Shown here: positions 1-9,636 of the stretch, piece by piece | Layout: each line of letters begins with the position of its first letter | Position numbering within the stretch: the stretch's first letter is position 1 | Assembly: GCA_944326795.1 (NCBI GenBank) | Contig: CALVFJ010000005.1 | Coordinates: forward strand, 1-64,000 | Length of the DNA stretch: 64,000 nucleotides | Reading direction: 5' to 3' | Source: an uncultured Erysipelotrichaceae bacterium | Lineage (GTDB): Bacteria; Bacillota_I; Bacilli_A; Erysipelotrichales; Erysipelotrichaceae | Notes under the pieces: generated by a model | Database searches by the model: none | Told to the model about the DNA's origin: nothing | The model's input: only the letters and a program-made list of their open reading frames with translations | Position numbers and translations under genes: made by a program

Positions 1-35
1 CATAGTGAAACTAGCAAGTTGCCAGGTTATCCTTT

Positions 36-65
36 ACACCAGGGTTTATTCTCTGGTGTTTTTTT
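36..65 (+). terminator. Intrinsic terminator of an unseen upstream transcript
   Basis: A 7-bp stem (ACACCAG at 36-42 with CTGGTGT at 53-59) is followed directly by a run of seven T. It ends a transcript that begins before the window. Bases 1-35 contain no recognisable gene. Confidence 0.8.
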
Positions 66-98
66 GTATTTGGAATATAATATTAAAGAGGTGTTTTT

Positions 99-542
99 AT
101 GGAATTAATCGTAAATTCGTTAAGTGAAACAAATGAATTAGGAAACCGTTTAGGAAAATTGTTGGATAATCATTCTTTAATAACGTTAGAAGGTGATCTT
201 GGTGCCGGTAAAACAACCTTTACCAAAGCAATCGCAAAATCTTTGGGAATCACGAAAACAATTAGTTCACCAACTTTTACCATATTAAAAAGCTATGAAG
301 GTAATTACCGATTGCATCACATAGATGCATACCGCTTGGAAGGAACAAATCAAGATCTAGGATTTGAGGAATTATTTGATGATGATATTTGTGTAATAGA
401 ATGGGCAAAATATATTGAAGATTTTTTACCAGCAGAACGATTAGAAATTACCATCAAGCGTTTAGACGAAGATTCTAGATTATTTATCTTTGAACCTAAA
501 GGATCAAAATATGAGCAAATAGTAAAGGAGCTGCTAAAATGA
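99..542 (+). CDS. tsaE: tRNA t6A biosynthesis ATPase TsaE
   Basis: TsaE is the small P-loop ATPase that drives the TsaB-TsaD complex in making threonylcarbamoyl-adenosine at position 37 of ANN-decoding tRNAs. The Walker A motif GDLGAGKTT is at residues 32-40, the family SPTF segment at about 57-60, Asp76 follows in HHIDAYRL, and EW is at 101-102. The length of 147 residues is normal. The ATG is preceded by AAAGAGGTG (85-93). The stop overlaps the tsaB start by 4 bp (ATGA), so the two genes are translationally coupled. The cluster tsaE-tsaB-rimI-tsaD is a familiar Bacillota arrangement; the fourth enzyme, TsaC, is not in the window. Confidence 0.96.
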   Translation: MELIVNSLSETNELGNRLGKLLDNHSLITLEGDLGAGKTTFTKAIAKSLGITKTISSPTFTILKSYEGNYRLHHIDAYRLEGTNQDLGFEELFDDDICVIEWAKYIEDFLPAERLEITIKRLDEDSRLFIFEPKGSKYEQIVKELLK

Positions 543-1135
543 TTACATTAGCCTTAGATACAAGCCATAAATATTTAGTTGTCGCTTTGATCGACGATAA
601 CGATCAATTAATTGATGGTATCTCACAATTATGCCCCAAAAAACAATCTGAATATATCATGGTGGAAATTGATCGATTATGTAAAAAAAATAATGTTAAA
701 CCTTTTGATATTGGAAGGGTAGTTATTACTAAAGGACCTGGAAGCTATACTGGCGTGAGGATCGCTATGACGGTGGCAAAAGTGATCTGTGCATTGCGAA
801 ATATTCCTTTATATACATTAAATACCATAGAATTCTTAGCAGATGATAATTGCTTGGTATTGATTGATGCTAGAAGCCATAGAGCATATTATGGCAAATT
901 TATGAATGGTGAATTAATTGGAGAAGTTGCGGTTGATGATTTAGATGCAATCAATGATATCAGAGATGATCTGCCTATAATAGGTGATGGATCACTATTA
1001 AATGAAGCGGATAATTATCCTAACTTAGCTCAAAAATTTATCCAGCATCGCAACAAGTGGCATTTAGAGGATAATGTACATACTGTTGTTCCGCTTTATT
1101 TAAAAGATGCTTCAAGCTATATGGTAAAAAAATGA
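539..1135 (+). CDS. tsaB: tRNA t6A biosynthesis protein TsaB
   Basis: TsaB is the inactive ASKHA-fold paralogue of TsaD that serves as its dimer partner in t6A synthesis. The protein has 198 residues, with an N-terminal ASKHA strand (LALDTSHKYL) and the family signature KGPGSYTGVR near residues 65-75. The C-terminal half is short and variable, as is usual for Bacillota TsaB. The gene overlaps tsaE and rimI by 4 bp on each side. Confidence 0.94.
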   Translation: MITLALDTSHKYLVVALIDDNDQLIDGISQLCPKKQSEYIMVEIDRLCKKNNVKPFDIGRVVITKGPGSYTGVRIAMTVAKVICALRNIPLYTLNTIEFLADDNCLVLIDARSHRAYYGKFMNGELIGEVAVDDLDAINDIRDDLPIIGDGSLLNEADNYPNLAQKFIQHRNKWHLEDNVHTVVPLYLKDASSYMVKK

Positions 1136-1578
1136 TTGAAAAAATGACAAATGATGATCTGCAATATGTTTGCCAGTTAGAAGAAAAGTTATTTACTTCT
1201 AGCTGGAAGCTTAAAGATTTTTTATATGAGCTAAATGATAATCCTTTTAGCTGTTACTTTGTTTATAAAATAAATAACAAGGTTGTTGGATATATTGGCG
1301 AATGGATTACCTTTGAACAAGCACAGATCACAACATTAGGAGTTGATCCAAAATATCAAGGTCAAGGAATTGCAACTTCTTTATTAGAACATGCAATTTT
1401 GTTTGCCAATCAAAAACAGTGTGAAATCATGAGCTTAGAAGTAAGAGTTTCTAATTATGTAGCTTTAAATCTTTATAAAAAGCTAGGATTTGAAATCGTT
1501 AATATTAGAAAAGGTTATTATCAAGATAATCATGAAGATGCTTATCTGATGATCAAACCATTAGGAGGAAATCTATGA
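1132..1578 (+). CDS. rimI: GNAT N-acetyltransferase RimI
   Basis: A GNAT-fold acetyltransferase of 148 residues. The acetyl-CoA pyrophosphate loop QGQGIA is at residues 76-81, and the C-terminal LYKKLGFEIV segment is typical of RimI, which acetylates N-terminal amino groups (ribosomal protein S18 in enteric bacteria). The substrate here is unknown. The gene lies between tsaB and tsaD with ATGA overlaps at both ends, a common placement. Confidence 0.9.
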   Translation: MIEKMTNDDLQYVCQLEEKLFTSSWKLKDFLYELNDNPFSCYFVYKINNKVVGYIGEWITFEQAQITTLGVDPKYQGQGIATSLLEHAILFANQKQCEIMSLEVRVSNYVALNLYKKLGFEIVNIRKGYYQDNHEDAYLMIKPLGGNL

Positions 1579-2576
1579 CGCAATTAATTTTAGCAATTGA
1601 ATCAAGCTGTGATGAGACTGCTTGTGCAATCATCAAAGATGGAAAAGAAATACTATCAAATGTTGTTTCATCGCAAATCAATATCCATAAATTATATGGG
1701 GGTGTCGTACCAGAAGTTGCTAGTAGGATACATGTAGAAAATATTTCTTGCGTAATATGTGAAGCTTTGGAAAAAGCTCAGATAAATATGGAAGATATCG
1801 ATGCCATTGCCTTTACGCAAGGGCCAGGATTAATTGGATCTTTACACGTGGGAGTGCAGGCAGCCAAGACGATCAGTTGGCTTTATGATAAGCCATTGAT
1901 TCCGATGCATCATATCATGGGACATATTTATGCCAATAATTTTATCTGTGATATGCAGTTTCCGTTATTAGCACTTGTCGTTAGCGGTGGGCATACAGAG
2001 ATAATTTATATGAAAGATGAATTTAGTTTTGACATCATTGGAACAACCCAAGATGATGCGATTGGTGAAGCTTATGATAAAGTAGCAAGGGTCCTTGGTT
2101 TAGGATATCCTGGTGGACCGGCAATCGATAAACTTGCAAAAGAAGGCAAAAAGCATTACATTCTGCCATTGCCAAAGACGGAAACCCCATATGATTTCTC
2201 CTTTTCTGGATTAAAAAGTGCTGTTTTGCAGTTGATTCAAAAAGAAGAAAAACATGGACAAGAGATTAATAAAGCTGATTTGGCATATGCTTTTCAGGAA
2301 GTAGCTTTAAAATCATTAATTGGAAAATTAATGAAAGCTGTTGAAAATTATAATGTCAAACAAGTGCTGTTAGCAGGAGGGGTTGCTGCAAATTCACGTC
2401 TTCGCGAAATCGTTACCGAACAAATGAAAAAGTATCCGGATATATTATTAACGATTCCACCGCTATGGTGTTGTACTGATAATGCCGCGATGATCGGTGC
2501 AGCAGGGAGCGTAGCGTTTAAGTATCTAAAAACCAAAGATCTTAGTCTAAGTGCAATGCCTAGCAAAGAAATGTAA
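1575..2576 (+). CDS. tsaD: tRNA N6-adenosine threonylcarbamoyltransferase TsaD
   Basis: Catalyses transfer of the threonylcarbamoyl group from its AMP adduct to tRNA A37. At 333 residues it is full length. The metal-binding pair HIMGH is at residues 113-117, followed by VVSGGHTE, the substrate loop FSFSGLKSA, GGVAANSRLR, and a C-terminal CTDNAAMIG whose Asp (about residue 302) is the third metal ligand. It is the last gene of the t6A cluster. The next gene, rex, appears to have its own promoter. Confidence 0.97.
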   Translation: MTQLILAIESSCDETACAIIKDGKEILSNVVSSQINIHKLYGGVVPEVASRIHVENISCVICEALEKAQINMEDIDAIAFTQGPGLIGSLHVGVQAAKTISWLYDKPLIPMHHIMGHIYANNFICDMQFPLLALVVSGGHTEIIYMKDEFSFDIIGTTQDDAIGEAYDKVARVLGLGYPGGPAIDKLAKEGKKHYILPLPKTETPYDFSFSGLKSAVLQLIQKEEKHGQEINKADLAYAFQEVALKSLIGKLMKAVENYNVKQVLLAGGVAANSRLREIVTEQMKKYPDILLTIPPLWCCTDNAAMIGAAGSVAFKYLKTKDLSLSAMPSKEM

Positions 2577-2595
2577 TAGTTAAACAAATTATATA

Positions 2596-2624
2596 TTTCA
2601 CAATTTTTATTATAGTGATAGAAT
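2596..2624 (+). promoter_or_regulatory. Promoter of rex with a half Rex-like site
   Basis: TTCACA (2597-2602), a 16-bp spacer and TAGAAT (2619-2624) form a plausible sigma-A promoter. The octamer TTTCACAA at 2596-2603 equals one half of the Rex operator consensus. The left half is not recognisable, so autoregulation is only a possibility. Confidence 0.4.
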
Positions 2625-2641
2625 ATTACTGGGTGATTAAC

Positions 2642-3262
2642 ATGGAAGAAATAAAAAAAGTTCCTCAAGCAACATTACAGCGCTATCCTTTATATTTAAA
2701 AGCATTAAGAAAGCTAAAATCTGATGGAGTTGGTCATATAATGTCGGAAGATTTAGGAAAATATGTTTCGATAAAATCAACGACCATTAGGAGAGACTTT
2801 TCTTTTCTAGGAAACCTTGGAAAACAAGGATATGGATATGATGTAGATTTTTTGATCGAAAAATTTAGTAATGAACTAGGTGTTGGCTTTGATGAGAAAA
2901 TCATTTTGGTTGGTGTTGGAAACTTAGGACGTGCATTATTGAATTATAATAATTGGAATCATGTTGTAGGAGAAATTGTCTGCGGCTTTGATATCAAACC
3001 TGAGAATATCAATGTTGATATTCCTGTCTATAATATTAATGATTTAGGTGAACATATTCCTGAAGGATGTAGGATCGCAATATTAACGATATCAACGAAT
3101 GTGCAAGATACGGTCGACAAATTGGTAGCGAATGGAGTAAATGGTATCGTTAATTTTACTAGTGAACATTTCAACGTACCAAAGACCGTATATGTAAAAT
3201 CTATAGATGTAGTTTCAAGCATACAGGAATTAGTATTTGAAACTAATGCAATGACTAAATAG
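2642..3262 (+). CDS. rex: Redox-sensing transcriptional repressor Rex
   Basis: Rex senses the NADH/NAD+ ratio and represses fermentation and anaerobic respiration genes when NADH is low. An N-terminal winged helix (VSIKSTTIRRDFSFLG) is followed by a Rossmann domain with GVGNLG at residues 91-96 of this start. The C-terminal FTSEHFNVP and helix ending in LVFE are family features. I chose the ATG at 2642 because GGGTGA (2631-2636) lies 5 bp upstream; a longer frame beginning at GTG 2615 would start inside the probable -10 region. The protein is 206 residues, the usual Rex length. Rex would be a logical regulator of the Rnf operon at 36.9 kb, but I see no full Rex operator there. Confidence 0.94.
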   Translation: MEEIKKVPQATLQRYPLYLKALRKLKSDGVGHIMSEDLGKYVSIKSTTIRRDFSFLGNLGKQGYGYDVDFLIEKFSNELGVGFDEKIILVGVGNLGRALLNYNNWNHVVGEIVCGFDIKPENINVDIPVYNINDLGEHIPEGCRIAILTISTNVQDTVDKLVANGVNGIVNFTSEHFNVPKTVYVKSIDVVSSIQELVFETNAMTK

Positions 3263-3276
3263 GGGGCAAGTAAGTT

Positions 3277-4647
3277 ATGTTAACATTTATGACGGTTAGA
3301 GAGTTATATGAGGTAACGCTAAGCGCCGATCAAATAGAAAAAGATCAAATTGAATATGTACAATTAGAAGGTTGGATCCGTACGAATCGTAATAATGGAT
3401 CAGTGGGATTCATTGAATTAAATGACGGTACATATTTTAAGAATGCACAGTTGGTTTATACGAAAGAGCTTGCTAATTTTGCTCAGATCGATAAATATTC
3501 AACAGGAAGTGCTATCAACGCTATTGGTAAGTATAAGGTCACACCAGAAGCTAAACAACCTTTTGAAATTGAAGTAACGCAAATTGAACTAGAGGGTGCT
3601 TGTGATAGCAGTTATCCATTGCAAAAGAAAAGACATTCTTTTGAATATCTGCGCGAAATTCCACATTTAAGACCTCGTGCTAATACTTTTAGCGCTTTAT
3701 ATCGAGTTAGAAACGTTTTGTCAATGGCTATTCATGAATTCTTTCAAGATCAAGGATTTATGTGGGTACATACGCCAATAATTACCGGAAACGATGGTGA
3801 AGGTGCTGGTGAGCTATTTAAGGTTGAGACTGGAAAAAAAGAAGAATTTTTTGGTAAGGAAGCATACTTGACATGTACTGGACAGCTACATGTTGAAGCA
3901 TTTGCCTTAGCTTTTAGAGATGTGTATACTTTTGGACCAGCCTTTAGAGCAGAAAATTCACATACGCCAATCCATGCAGCAGAATTTTGGATGGTTGAAC
4001 CTGAAATAGCATTTGCAAATCTAGAAGATGATATGAATTTGATTGAAGATATGATCAAGTATTGCATTGATTATGTTCTGGAAAATGCTAGCGTTGAAAT
4101 GGATTTCTTTAACAAAATGATCGATAAAGAATGCCTAGAACGCATCAAGAAGGTACGTGATAGCGAATTTAAACGAATGACTTATACTGAAGCAATTGAA
4201 ATATTGGAAAAAGCAGAGGTAAAATTTGAGAATAAAGTATATTGGGGCATGGATCTAAATACTGAACATGAAAGATATATATGCGAAAAAATAGTTAATG
4301 GTCCAGTTTTCTTAACTGATTATCCAAAAGATATCAAAGCATTTTACATGCGTTTAAATGATGATGGCAAAACTGTTGCTGCTTGCGATTTATTGGTACC
4401 AGGAGTTGGCGAATTGGTTGGCGGAAGTCAAAGAGAAGAACGATATGATGTATTAAATCAAAGAATGGATGAGTTGAAAATGAACAAAGAAACTTTACAA
4501 TGGTATCTTGATCTTCGTCGATATGGAGGATGCCAACATGCTGGCTTTGGTTTAGGATTTGATCGTTTCTTGATGTATCTAACGGGAATGGGAAATATTC
4601 GTGATTGTGAACCATATCCACGCACGACAAATAATTGTATTTTTTAA
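3277..4647 (+). CDS. asnS: Asparaginyl-tRNA synthetase
   Basis: Class IIb synthetase that charges tRNA-Asn. An N-terminal OB-fold anticodon-binding domain (about residues 20-110) precedes the class II core. Motif 2 is [21 protein letters not shown]-like, and motif 3 is [20 protein letters not shown]. The 456-residue length is normal for AsnS. The start ATG at 3277 lies 10 bp after AGGGGG (3261-3266); the ATG at 3289 is a possible alternative. The gene follows rex by 14 bp and is closed by a strong palindromic terminator. Confidence 0.96.
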   Translation: MLTFMTVRELYEVTLSADQIEKDQIEYVQLEGWIRTNRNNGSVGFIELNDGTYFKNAQLVYTKELANFAQIDKYSTGSAINAIGKYKVTPEAKQPFEIEVTQIELEGACDSSYPLQKKRHSFEYLREIPHLRPRANTFSALYRVRNVLSMAIHEFFQDQGFMWVHTPIITGNDGEGAGELFKVETGKKEEFFGKEAYLTCTGQLHVEAFALAFRDVYTFGPAFRAENSHTPIHAAEFWMVEPEIAFANLEDDMNLIEDMIKYCIDYVLENASVEMDFFNKMIDKECLERIKKVRDSEFKRMTYTEAIEILEKAEVKFENKVYWGMDLNTEHERYICEKIVNGPVFLTDYPKDIKAFYMRLNDDGKTVAACDLLVPGVGELVGGSQREERYDVLNQRMDELKMNKETLQWYLDLRRYGGCQHAGFGLGFDRFLMYLTGMGNIRDCEPYPRTTNNCIF

Positions 4648-4675
4648 AGATTAGATTTAAATCTAATCTTTTTAA
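4646..4675 (+). terminator. Terminator after asnS
   Basis: A perfect palindrome (AAAGATTAGATT, 2 nt, AATCTAATCTTT) overlaps the asnS stop codon and runs into five T. Confidence 0.8.
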
Positions 4676-4692
4676 TGTAAAGGAGCATAGTG

Positions 4693-5508
4693 ATGAAAGA
4701 ATATTTATTGAAAGAAAATGAAGATGGCTCAAAGATATATGTAAGCGATGTCCATAAGGTGTTATTAGAAATGCTGAAAGATATCGATGAAGTATGCCAA
4801 AAAGCTGATATTCCATATTGGTTAAATGGCGGTAGCGCATTAGGGGCATTTAGACATAAAGGTTTTATACCATGGGATGATGATGCCGATATCGCTATGA
4901 TGTATGATGATTATCTTCGATTTATAGAAGCTTTAAAAAAATATTTGCCACAAGAAAAATATTATTTTCAATGTTTTGAAACGCATAAGGAATATAATGT
5001 TTTGATTCCAGCTATGAAAATCAGAAAAAAAGGCACATATCTAAAAGAAGTAAATACGCTTTTAGCCAATAGATGTAAAGATGGCGATGGGATATTTGTA
5101 GATGTTTTTATTTATGATTATTGCACAAAAAACAAATTAATCGATCTTCCATTTAGGATCTTAAATCAAGTATTGATGCCTTTTATCGTAGCATTTGATA
5201 ATATCGGTATTAATCCTTTGTTTTTAAAAAAATGGTTTGTATCAAATGCGCGTTTATATGGCAGAATAAATAAAGGTTCTAAATATATCGGCTTTGATCT
5301 AACATGGACCTTTAAGTCACCGTTTAAACCTTTTATTTTTGAATATGATGACATTTTTCCAGTAAGATATGTGGCTTTTGAAGATACTAAGCTTCCTGTA
5401 GCAAATAAAATTCATGAATATTTATGTATAGCCATTGCTCCTACTTACAATACTTTGCCACCAGAAAATAAAAGAATGCCTAAACATATCGTAGATATCA
5501 AATTGTAA
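4693..5508 (+). CDS. LicD-family phosphotransferase/nucleotidyltransferase-fold protein
   Basis: The LicD family contains enzymes that attach phosphocholine or similar phospho-substituents to surface glycans. The nucleotidyltransferase core GGSALGAFRHKGFIPWDDD spans residues 47-64, and the adjacent DDADIAM supplies the expected metal-binding acidic residues. The protein is 271 residues, with no signal peptide. The ATG at 4693 is 7 bp after AGGAG (4681-4685); the GTG at 4690 is too close. No choline-uptake or CTP:choline cytidylyltransferase gene is nearby, so the transferred group is unknown. It is followed 2 bp later by the ABC-F gene. Confidence 0.82.
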   Translation: MKEYLLKENEDGSKIYVSDVHKVLLEMLKDIDEVCQKADIPYWLNGGSALGAFRHKGFIPWDDDADIAMMYDDYLRFIEALKKYLPQEKYYFQCFETHKEYNVLIPAMKIRKKGTYLKEVNTLLANRCKDGDGIFVDVFIYDYCTKNKLIDLPFRILNQVLMPFIVAFDNIGINPLFLKKWFVSNARLYGRINKGSKYIGFDLTWTFKSPFKPFIFEYDDIFPVRYVAFEDTKLPVANKIHEYLCIAIAPTYNTLPPENKRMPKHIVDIKL

Positions 5509-5510
5509 AT

Positions 5511-7367
5511 ATGCTTTACCAAATAAATAAAGGCTGTAAATCTTTTGGGGCAGAAGATGTATTTACTGACATTCAATTTGAGATTAAAAACAATGAGAAA
5601 ATTGCAGTAGTAGGACGAAACGGCTGTGGTAAATCGACATTATTAAAATGTATCTTAGGGGAAGAAGAATTAGACAAGGGTTCTATCCATCAATTATCAA
5701 ATACAACAATTGGCTATTTAAGTCAGAATGCTTTAGCTGATAAAGAAATTACAGTTCAGGAAGAAATGAATAAAGCTTTCAAAGAAATTTTTGTAATTCA
5801 GGATCAATTAAATGAAGTTGAGCAATTAATGAAAACTGATAGTAGCGAAAAAGTTCTGAACCGTTATGCTAATCTATTAGAAAGATTTGAAGCTTTAAAT
5901 GGATATAATTACCAAGCAGAGCTGGAAACGGTATTTTGCCGCTTTGGCTTTGAAAAAAAAGATCTGCAGCGGAAGATCAATACATTTAGTGGTGGTCAGC
6001 AAACAAGGATAGCATTTGTAAAACTGTTAATTAGCAAGCCAGATATTTTGTTATTGGATGAACCAACAAATCATTTAGATTTAGAAACGATCGAGTGGTT
6101 GGAAGGTTATTTGAAAAAATATCCTAAAGCGGTTGTTCTTGTTAGCCACGATAGGATGTTCTTGGATGATATCGTAGATGTAGTTTATGAGATAGAGTAT
6201 GGGCAAATGAAAAAATATATCGGTAATTATTCATCATTTGTCAATCAGAAAAAAATGGATCTAGAAAGACAAGAAAGTGCATATAATCGTCAGCAAAAAG
6301 AAATTGCTCATTTAGAAGCTTTGATAGAAAAATTTCGCTATAAAGCCACTAAAGCTAGTTTTGCTCAAAGTAAGATCAAATTTTTAGAAAAGATGGAAAA
6401 GATCGAAGAAGCAAAACAACCTGATAATAAGACTTTTAAAGCTCATTTTACGCCAAGAACCAAAGGCGGAAAAGATGTATTGATCATTGATGATTTGGCA
6501 ATTGGGTATGATCGAGAATTATGTAGGCTTTCATTGCAGATCCAAGCTAATGATAAAATCGCTATTATTGGTCCTAATGGTTGTGGAAAATCAACGCTAT
6601 TAAAAACTTTGGTAGGTCAGCTTAAACCATTAGACGGAAGCTTTTTATATGGACACCAAATTGAAACAAGCTATTTCGATCAACAACTAGCTCAGATCAA
6701 TAATGAAAATTCTGTTTTGGAAGAACTATGGAATCAATACCCAGACATGGATAGAACCAGCATAAGAAGTGTTTTAGGACAATTTTTGTTCAGTGCAGAA
6801 GATGTCTTTAAGAATGTTAGTGTACTAAGCGGTGGTGAAAAAGTTAGATTAGCCCTAGCAAAGATACTTTTAGAACATGGCAATTTTTTAATACTTGATG
6901 AACCTACCAATCATTTAGATATCATTTCTAAAGAAGCTTTAGAAGAAGCTTTAAACGGATATTCGGGAACGATCCTTTTTGTTAGTCATGATCGATATTT
7001 CATCAAACAAATTGCAAATAAAATATTAGTTATCGAAGATGGTAAAACTACATTATATCCATTTGGATATCAGCAATATAGCGAAAGCAAAAATAATGAT
7101 GTTGTTTCAATAGAACATCTTGAATCTAATAAAAAAGATAAAGATGTTCGCATAAAACCACTTAATATTGGAAAGGAAATAGCAAAGCTAGAAAAGCAAA
7201 TAAGCGCCAAAGAAGAAGAGTTAGCTGATTTGCGAGAATTAAGATATGAACCAGAGTATTATCATGATTTTCAAAAAATGAATGATTTAGATGAGAAGAT
7301 CGATGATGTTCATAATGAAATTGAAAATCTTATGATAAAATGGGAAGAACTATCCAATATGAATTAA
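5511..7367 (+). CDS. ABC-F family ATPase (translation/ribosome-associated)
   Basis: Two ABC domains in one chain without membrane segments, as in ABC-F proteins that act on the ribosomal E site. Walker A motifs are GRNGCGKST (residues 35-43) and GPNGCGKST. Signatures are SGGQQTRIAF and SGGEKVRLAL. Walker B motifs are LLLDEPTNHLD and LILDEPTNHLD. A charged interdomain linker follows the first ABC domain, and a C-terminal coiled coil (about residues 550-618) resembles the YdiF/Uup type. The 618-residue length fits. No clear ribosome binding site precedes the ATG, consistent with coupling to the upstream LicD gene 2 bp away. A housekeeping factor is more likely than an antibiotic-resistance protein. 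Confidence 0.88.
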   Translation: MLYQINKGCKSFGAEDVFTDIQFEIKNNEKIAVVGRNGCGKSTLLKCILGEEELDKGSIHQLSNTTIGYLSQNALADKEITVQEEMNKAFKEIFVIQDQLNEVEQLMKTDSSEKVLNRYANLLERFEALNGYNYQAELETVFCRFGFEKKDLQRKINTFSGGQQTRIAFVKLLISKPDILLLDEPTNHLDLETIEWLEGYLKKYPKAVVLVSHDRMFLDDIVDVVYEIEYGQMKKYIGNYSSFVNQKKMDLERQESAYNRQQKEIAHLEALIEKFRYKATKASFAQSKIKFLEKMEKIEEAKQPDNKTFKAHFTPRTKGGKDVLIIDDLAIGYDRELCRLSLQIQANDKIAIIGPNGCGKSTLLKTLVGQLKPLDGSFLYGHQIETSYFDQQLAQINNENSVLEELWNQYPDMDRTSIRSVLGQFLFSAEDVFKNVSVLSGGEKVRLALAKILLEHGNFLILDEPTNHLDIISKEALEEALNGYSGTILFVSHDRYFIKQIANKILVIEDGKTTLYPFGYQQYSESKNNDVVSIEHLESNKKDKDVRIKPLNIGKEIAKLEKQISAKEEELADLRELRYEPEYYHDFQKMNDLDEKIDDVHNEIENLMIKWEELSNMN

Positions 7368-7449
7368 TCATAATATTGATTTAGAAGCACTTGATTTTTA
7401 AATGAAACAAGAAAGCGCAAAGCATAAAAATGAAAATTGTTACATAAGC

Positions 7450-7495
7450 ATTTTTCAAATTTACATACAATTATGTGAAAAATAAGTGTTTTTTT
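7450..7495 (+). terminator. Possible terminator after the ABC-F gene
   Basis: ATTTTTC (7450-7456) pairs with GAAAAAT (7477-7483) around an inner ACATA/TATGT stem, followed by a seven-T run at 7489-7495. The bulged stem makes this weaker than the other terminators in the window. Confidence 0.35.
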
Positions 7496-7496
7496 C

Positions 7497-7525
7497 TTGA
7501 ATATTTTATGACATTGATATAAAAT
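7497..7525 (+). promoter_or_regulatory. Promoter of the oligopeptide importer operon
   Basis: TTGAAT (7497-7502), a 17-bp spacer and TAAAAT (7520-7525); an overlapping TATAAA is at 7518-7523. The strong ribosome binding site AGGGAGGA follows before ATG 7563. The short leader can form a small TGCAT/ATGCA hairpin. Confidence 0.6.
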
Positions 7526-7562
7526 ATACACATGCATAAAAATCTATGCAAGGGAGGATATT

Positions 7563-9557
7563 ATGAAGAAATTATTGTTAACTCTAATGGCCTTGTTAAT
7601 GAGCGTTTCTCTAGCATCTTGCTCTAGCTCTTCAAATGGAGAGACAACTACAGACGGTGAAACTACAGGAACGACCGCTGTAGACTCAGTTGCCGATTAT
7701 ACTGGACCAACTGAATGGGTAGAAGCAACTTCTAGAGAAGTTCAAAACATGGATTATGTTGCAACTCAATTAGCAACAGACCATGAATTGAATGCAAACT
7801 TCGTAGACGGCTTATTAGAAAATGCTCCATCTGGGGAATTTGTTGGAGCTTTGGCTGAAAGTTGGGAATCTAATGAAGATGCAACAGTATGGACATTCCA
7901 CTTAAGACAAGGTGTAAACTGGGTTACAAGTACTGGTGAAGTTTACGATGAAGTAAAAGCTCAAGACTTTGTAACTGGTTTAAGACATGGCGCAGAATTT
8001 TCTGCTGAAGCAAATGTATTGAGCGGAATCATTGCTGGTTATTCTGAATATATCGATGGCAAAGATTTCTCTGATGAAGCATTTGCTAATGTAGGCGTTA
8101 AAGCAATCGACGATTATACTGTTGAATATACAATGGCTTCTCCTACACCTTATTTCTATACATTGACTACTTACAATGTATTATTCCCTATCAATGAAGA
8201 ATTCTTGACTTCTAAGGGTACAGGATGTGCATTAGGATCACCTGATGCAAATAGCTGTTCATTTGGTGCAGCAAGCGCTGATTCAATTCTTTACAATGGT
8301 GCATACTTGTTATCAGTATTTGATGCTAAATCTCAAACTGTTTTAGTTAAGAACCCTAACTATTGGGATGCTGATCATGTATATATGGAAAAAGTTACTC
8401 GTATCTATGATGATGGTTCTGATCCATATTCAATCATCAAAGGATTTGAACAAGGAACTTATGTACAAGCTGGTTTGAATGCAAGCTGGGCAGATTATGC
8501 TGACTATGCTGAAAAATATGCTGCAAACGCATATCCTGAATTACCAAATGCTTATGCGTTCGGTGTTGTATTTAACTACAATCGTCAAATCTGGGATAAC
8601 ACAAACTATGCTACAACTGATGAAGCAAAAGAAAATACGCATAATGCAATCTTGAATGAAAACTTCCGTAAAGCATTAAGAGCTGCTTATGATAAAGAAG
8701 CTTATCTTGCTACAAGTGCTCCTGGTGAAGTTGCTAAATCTACTTTAAGAAATATCAATGGTTTCCCTCAATTAGTTTATAATAGTGAAGGAACAGCATA
8801 TGGTGATTTGATTACTGCAGCTTATAATGAAGCAACTGGTGAAAGTGTTGATCTTGCCGATGGTCAAGATTCATTCTTAAATCCTGAAGCTGCTTTAGAA
8901 TACATCGAAGCAGCTAAGGAAGAAGGAGTTGTATTCCCAGTTCACTTAGATATGCTAGTAATTGAAACTAGCGATAGACTAGTTAAACAAGCTCAATCAA
9001 TGAAACAATCAGTTGAAGAAAATACTGATGGACAAATCATCGTTGAATTAGTATTAAAAGATGAAGATACTGTTCAAAATATTGCATATTATAACCAAGA
9101 TCCAGCTTTAGCTGATTATGATATTTCAACATTTACTGGATGGGGACCTGACTATGCCGATCCTAAGACCTTCGTTGATATCTATTCACCAGATGCAGGT
9201 TACTATATGACTTCAATTGGTTTATCTAGCGAATTTGAAGGCGATAAAGAAATCAAAGAAGCTATCGGCCTATATGAATACTATGATTTATATCAAGCAG
9301 CAGATGCAATTACTGATGATCTAGATGCTCGTTATGAAGCATTTGCAAAAGCTGATGCATATTTGATCGAACATGCTATCTTTGTTCCAACAAGTCAAAA
9401 TAGCAGAGCTATGTTAGTATCTAAAATGGTTCCATTCACCAGAAGCTATGGAGCAAGTGGTATTTCTCAATACAAATACAAGTACATCCAATTACAAGAT
9501 GAAATTGTAACTGTTGATGAATACAATGCTGCAAAAGCTGCTTGGGAAGGCAAATAG
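7563..9557 (+). CDS. oppA: Oligopeptide ABC transporter substrate-binding lipoprotein (AmiA/OppA-like)
   Basis: Extracellular solute-binding protein, family 5, which captures peptides for import. A signal peptide ends in the lipobox LASC, with Cys20 as the lipidated residue, and a Ser/Thr/Gly-rich linker follows to about residue 45. The mature domain has the family landmarks WTFHLRQGVNW and LKNPNYWDADHVYM-like segments (here VKNPNYWDAD). At 664 residues it is close to streptococcal AmiA. The gene heads a five-gene operon. A hairpin separates it from the permease genes, probably letting the binding protein be made in excess. Confidence 0.95.
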   Translation: MKKLLLTLMALLMSVSLASCSSSSNGETTTDGETTGTTAVDSVADYTGPTEWVEATSREVQNMDYVATQLATDHELNANFVDGLLENAPSGEFVGALAESWESNEDATVWTFHLRQGVNWVTSTGEVYDEVKAQDFVTGLRHGAEFSAEANVLSGIIAGYSEYIDGKDFSDEAFANVGVKAIDDYTVEYTMASPTPYFYTLTTYNVLFPINEEFLTSKGTGCALGSPDANSCSFGAASADSILYNGAYLLSVFDAKSQTVLVKNPNYWDADHVYMEKVTRIYDDGSDPYSIIKGFEQGTYVQAGLNASWADYADYAEKYAANAYPELPNAYAFGVVFNYNRQIWDNTNYATTDEAKENTHNAILNENFRKALRAAYDKEAYLATSAPGEVAKSTLRNINGFPQLVYNSEGTAYGDLITAAYNEATGESVDLADGQDSFLNPEAALEYIEAAKEEGVVFPVHLDMLVIETSDRLVKQAQSMKQSVEENTDGQIIVELVLKDEDTVQNIAYYNQDPALADYDISTFTGWGPDYADPKTFVDIYSPDAGYYMTSIGLSSEFEGDKEIKEAIGLYEYYDLYQAADAITDDLDARYEAFAKADAYLIEHAIFVPTSQNSRAMLVSKMVPFTRSYGASGISQYKYKYIQLQDEIVTVDEYNAAKAAWEGK

Positions 9558-9583
9558 TTCTCAAAAATTTAATTATTGAAATG

Positions 9584-9618
9584 AGGGTTGATGCCCAATG
9601 GTATCAACCTTCTATTTT
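9584..9618 (+). terminator. Attenuating hairpin between oppA and oppB
   Basis: GGTTGAT (9586-9592) pairs with ATCAACC (9603-9609), followed by TTCTATTTTTG. The T tract is interrupted, so partial termination or 3'-end protection of the oppA message is more likely than a full stop. Confidence 0.5.
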
Positions 9619-9636
9619 TGCTAGAAAGGAAAATCT

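Noticed and set aside
1-35. End of an RNA gene or riboswitch upstream of the first terminator
   Set aside because: Too little sequence is visible to match any RNA family; only the terminator can be supported.
4334-4849. 171-codon minus-strand frame across the asnS-licD junction
   Set aside because: It reads antisense through the conserved AsnS motif 3 and the LicD core and crosses a terminator; it has no family features.
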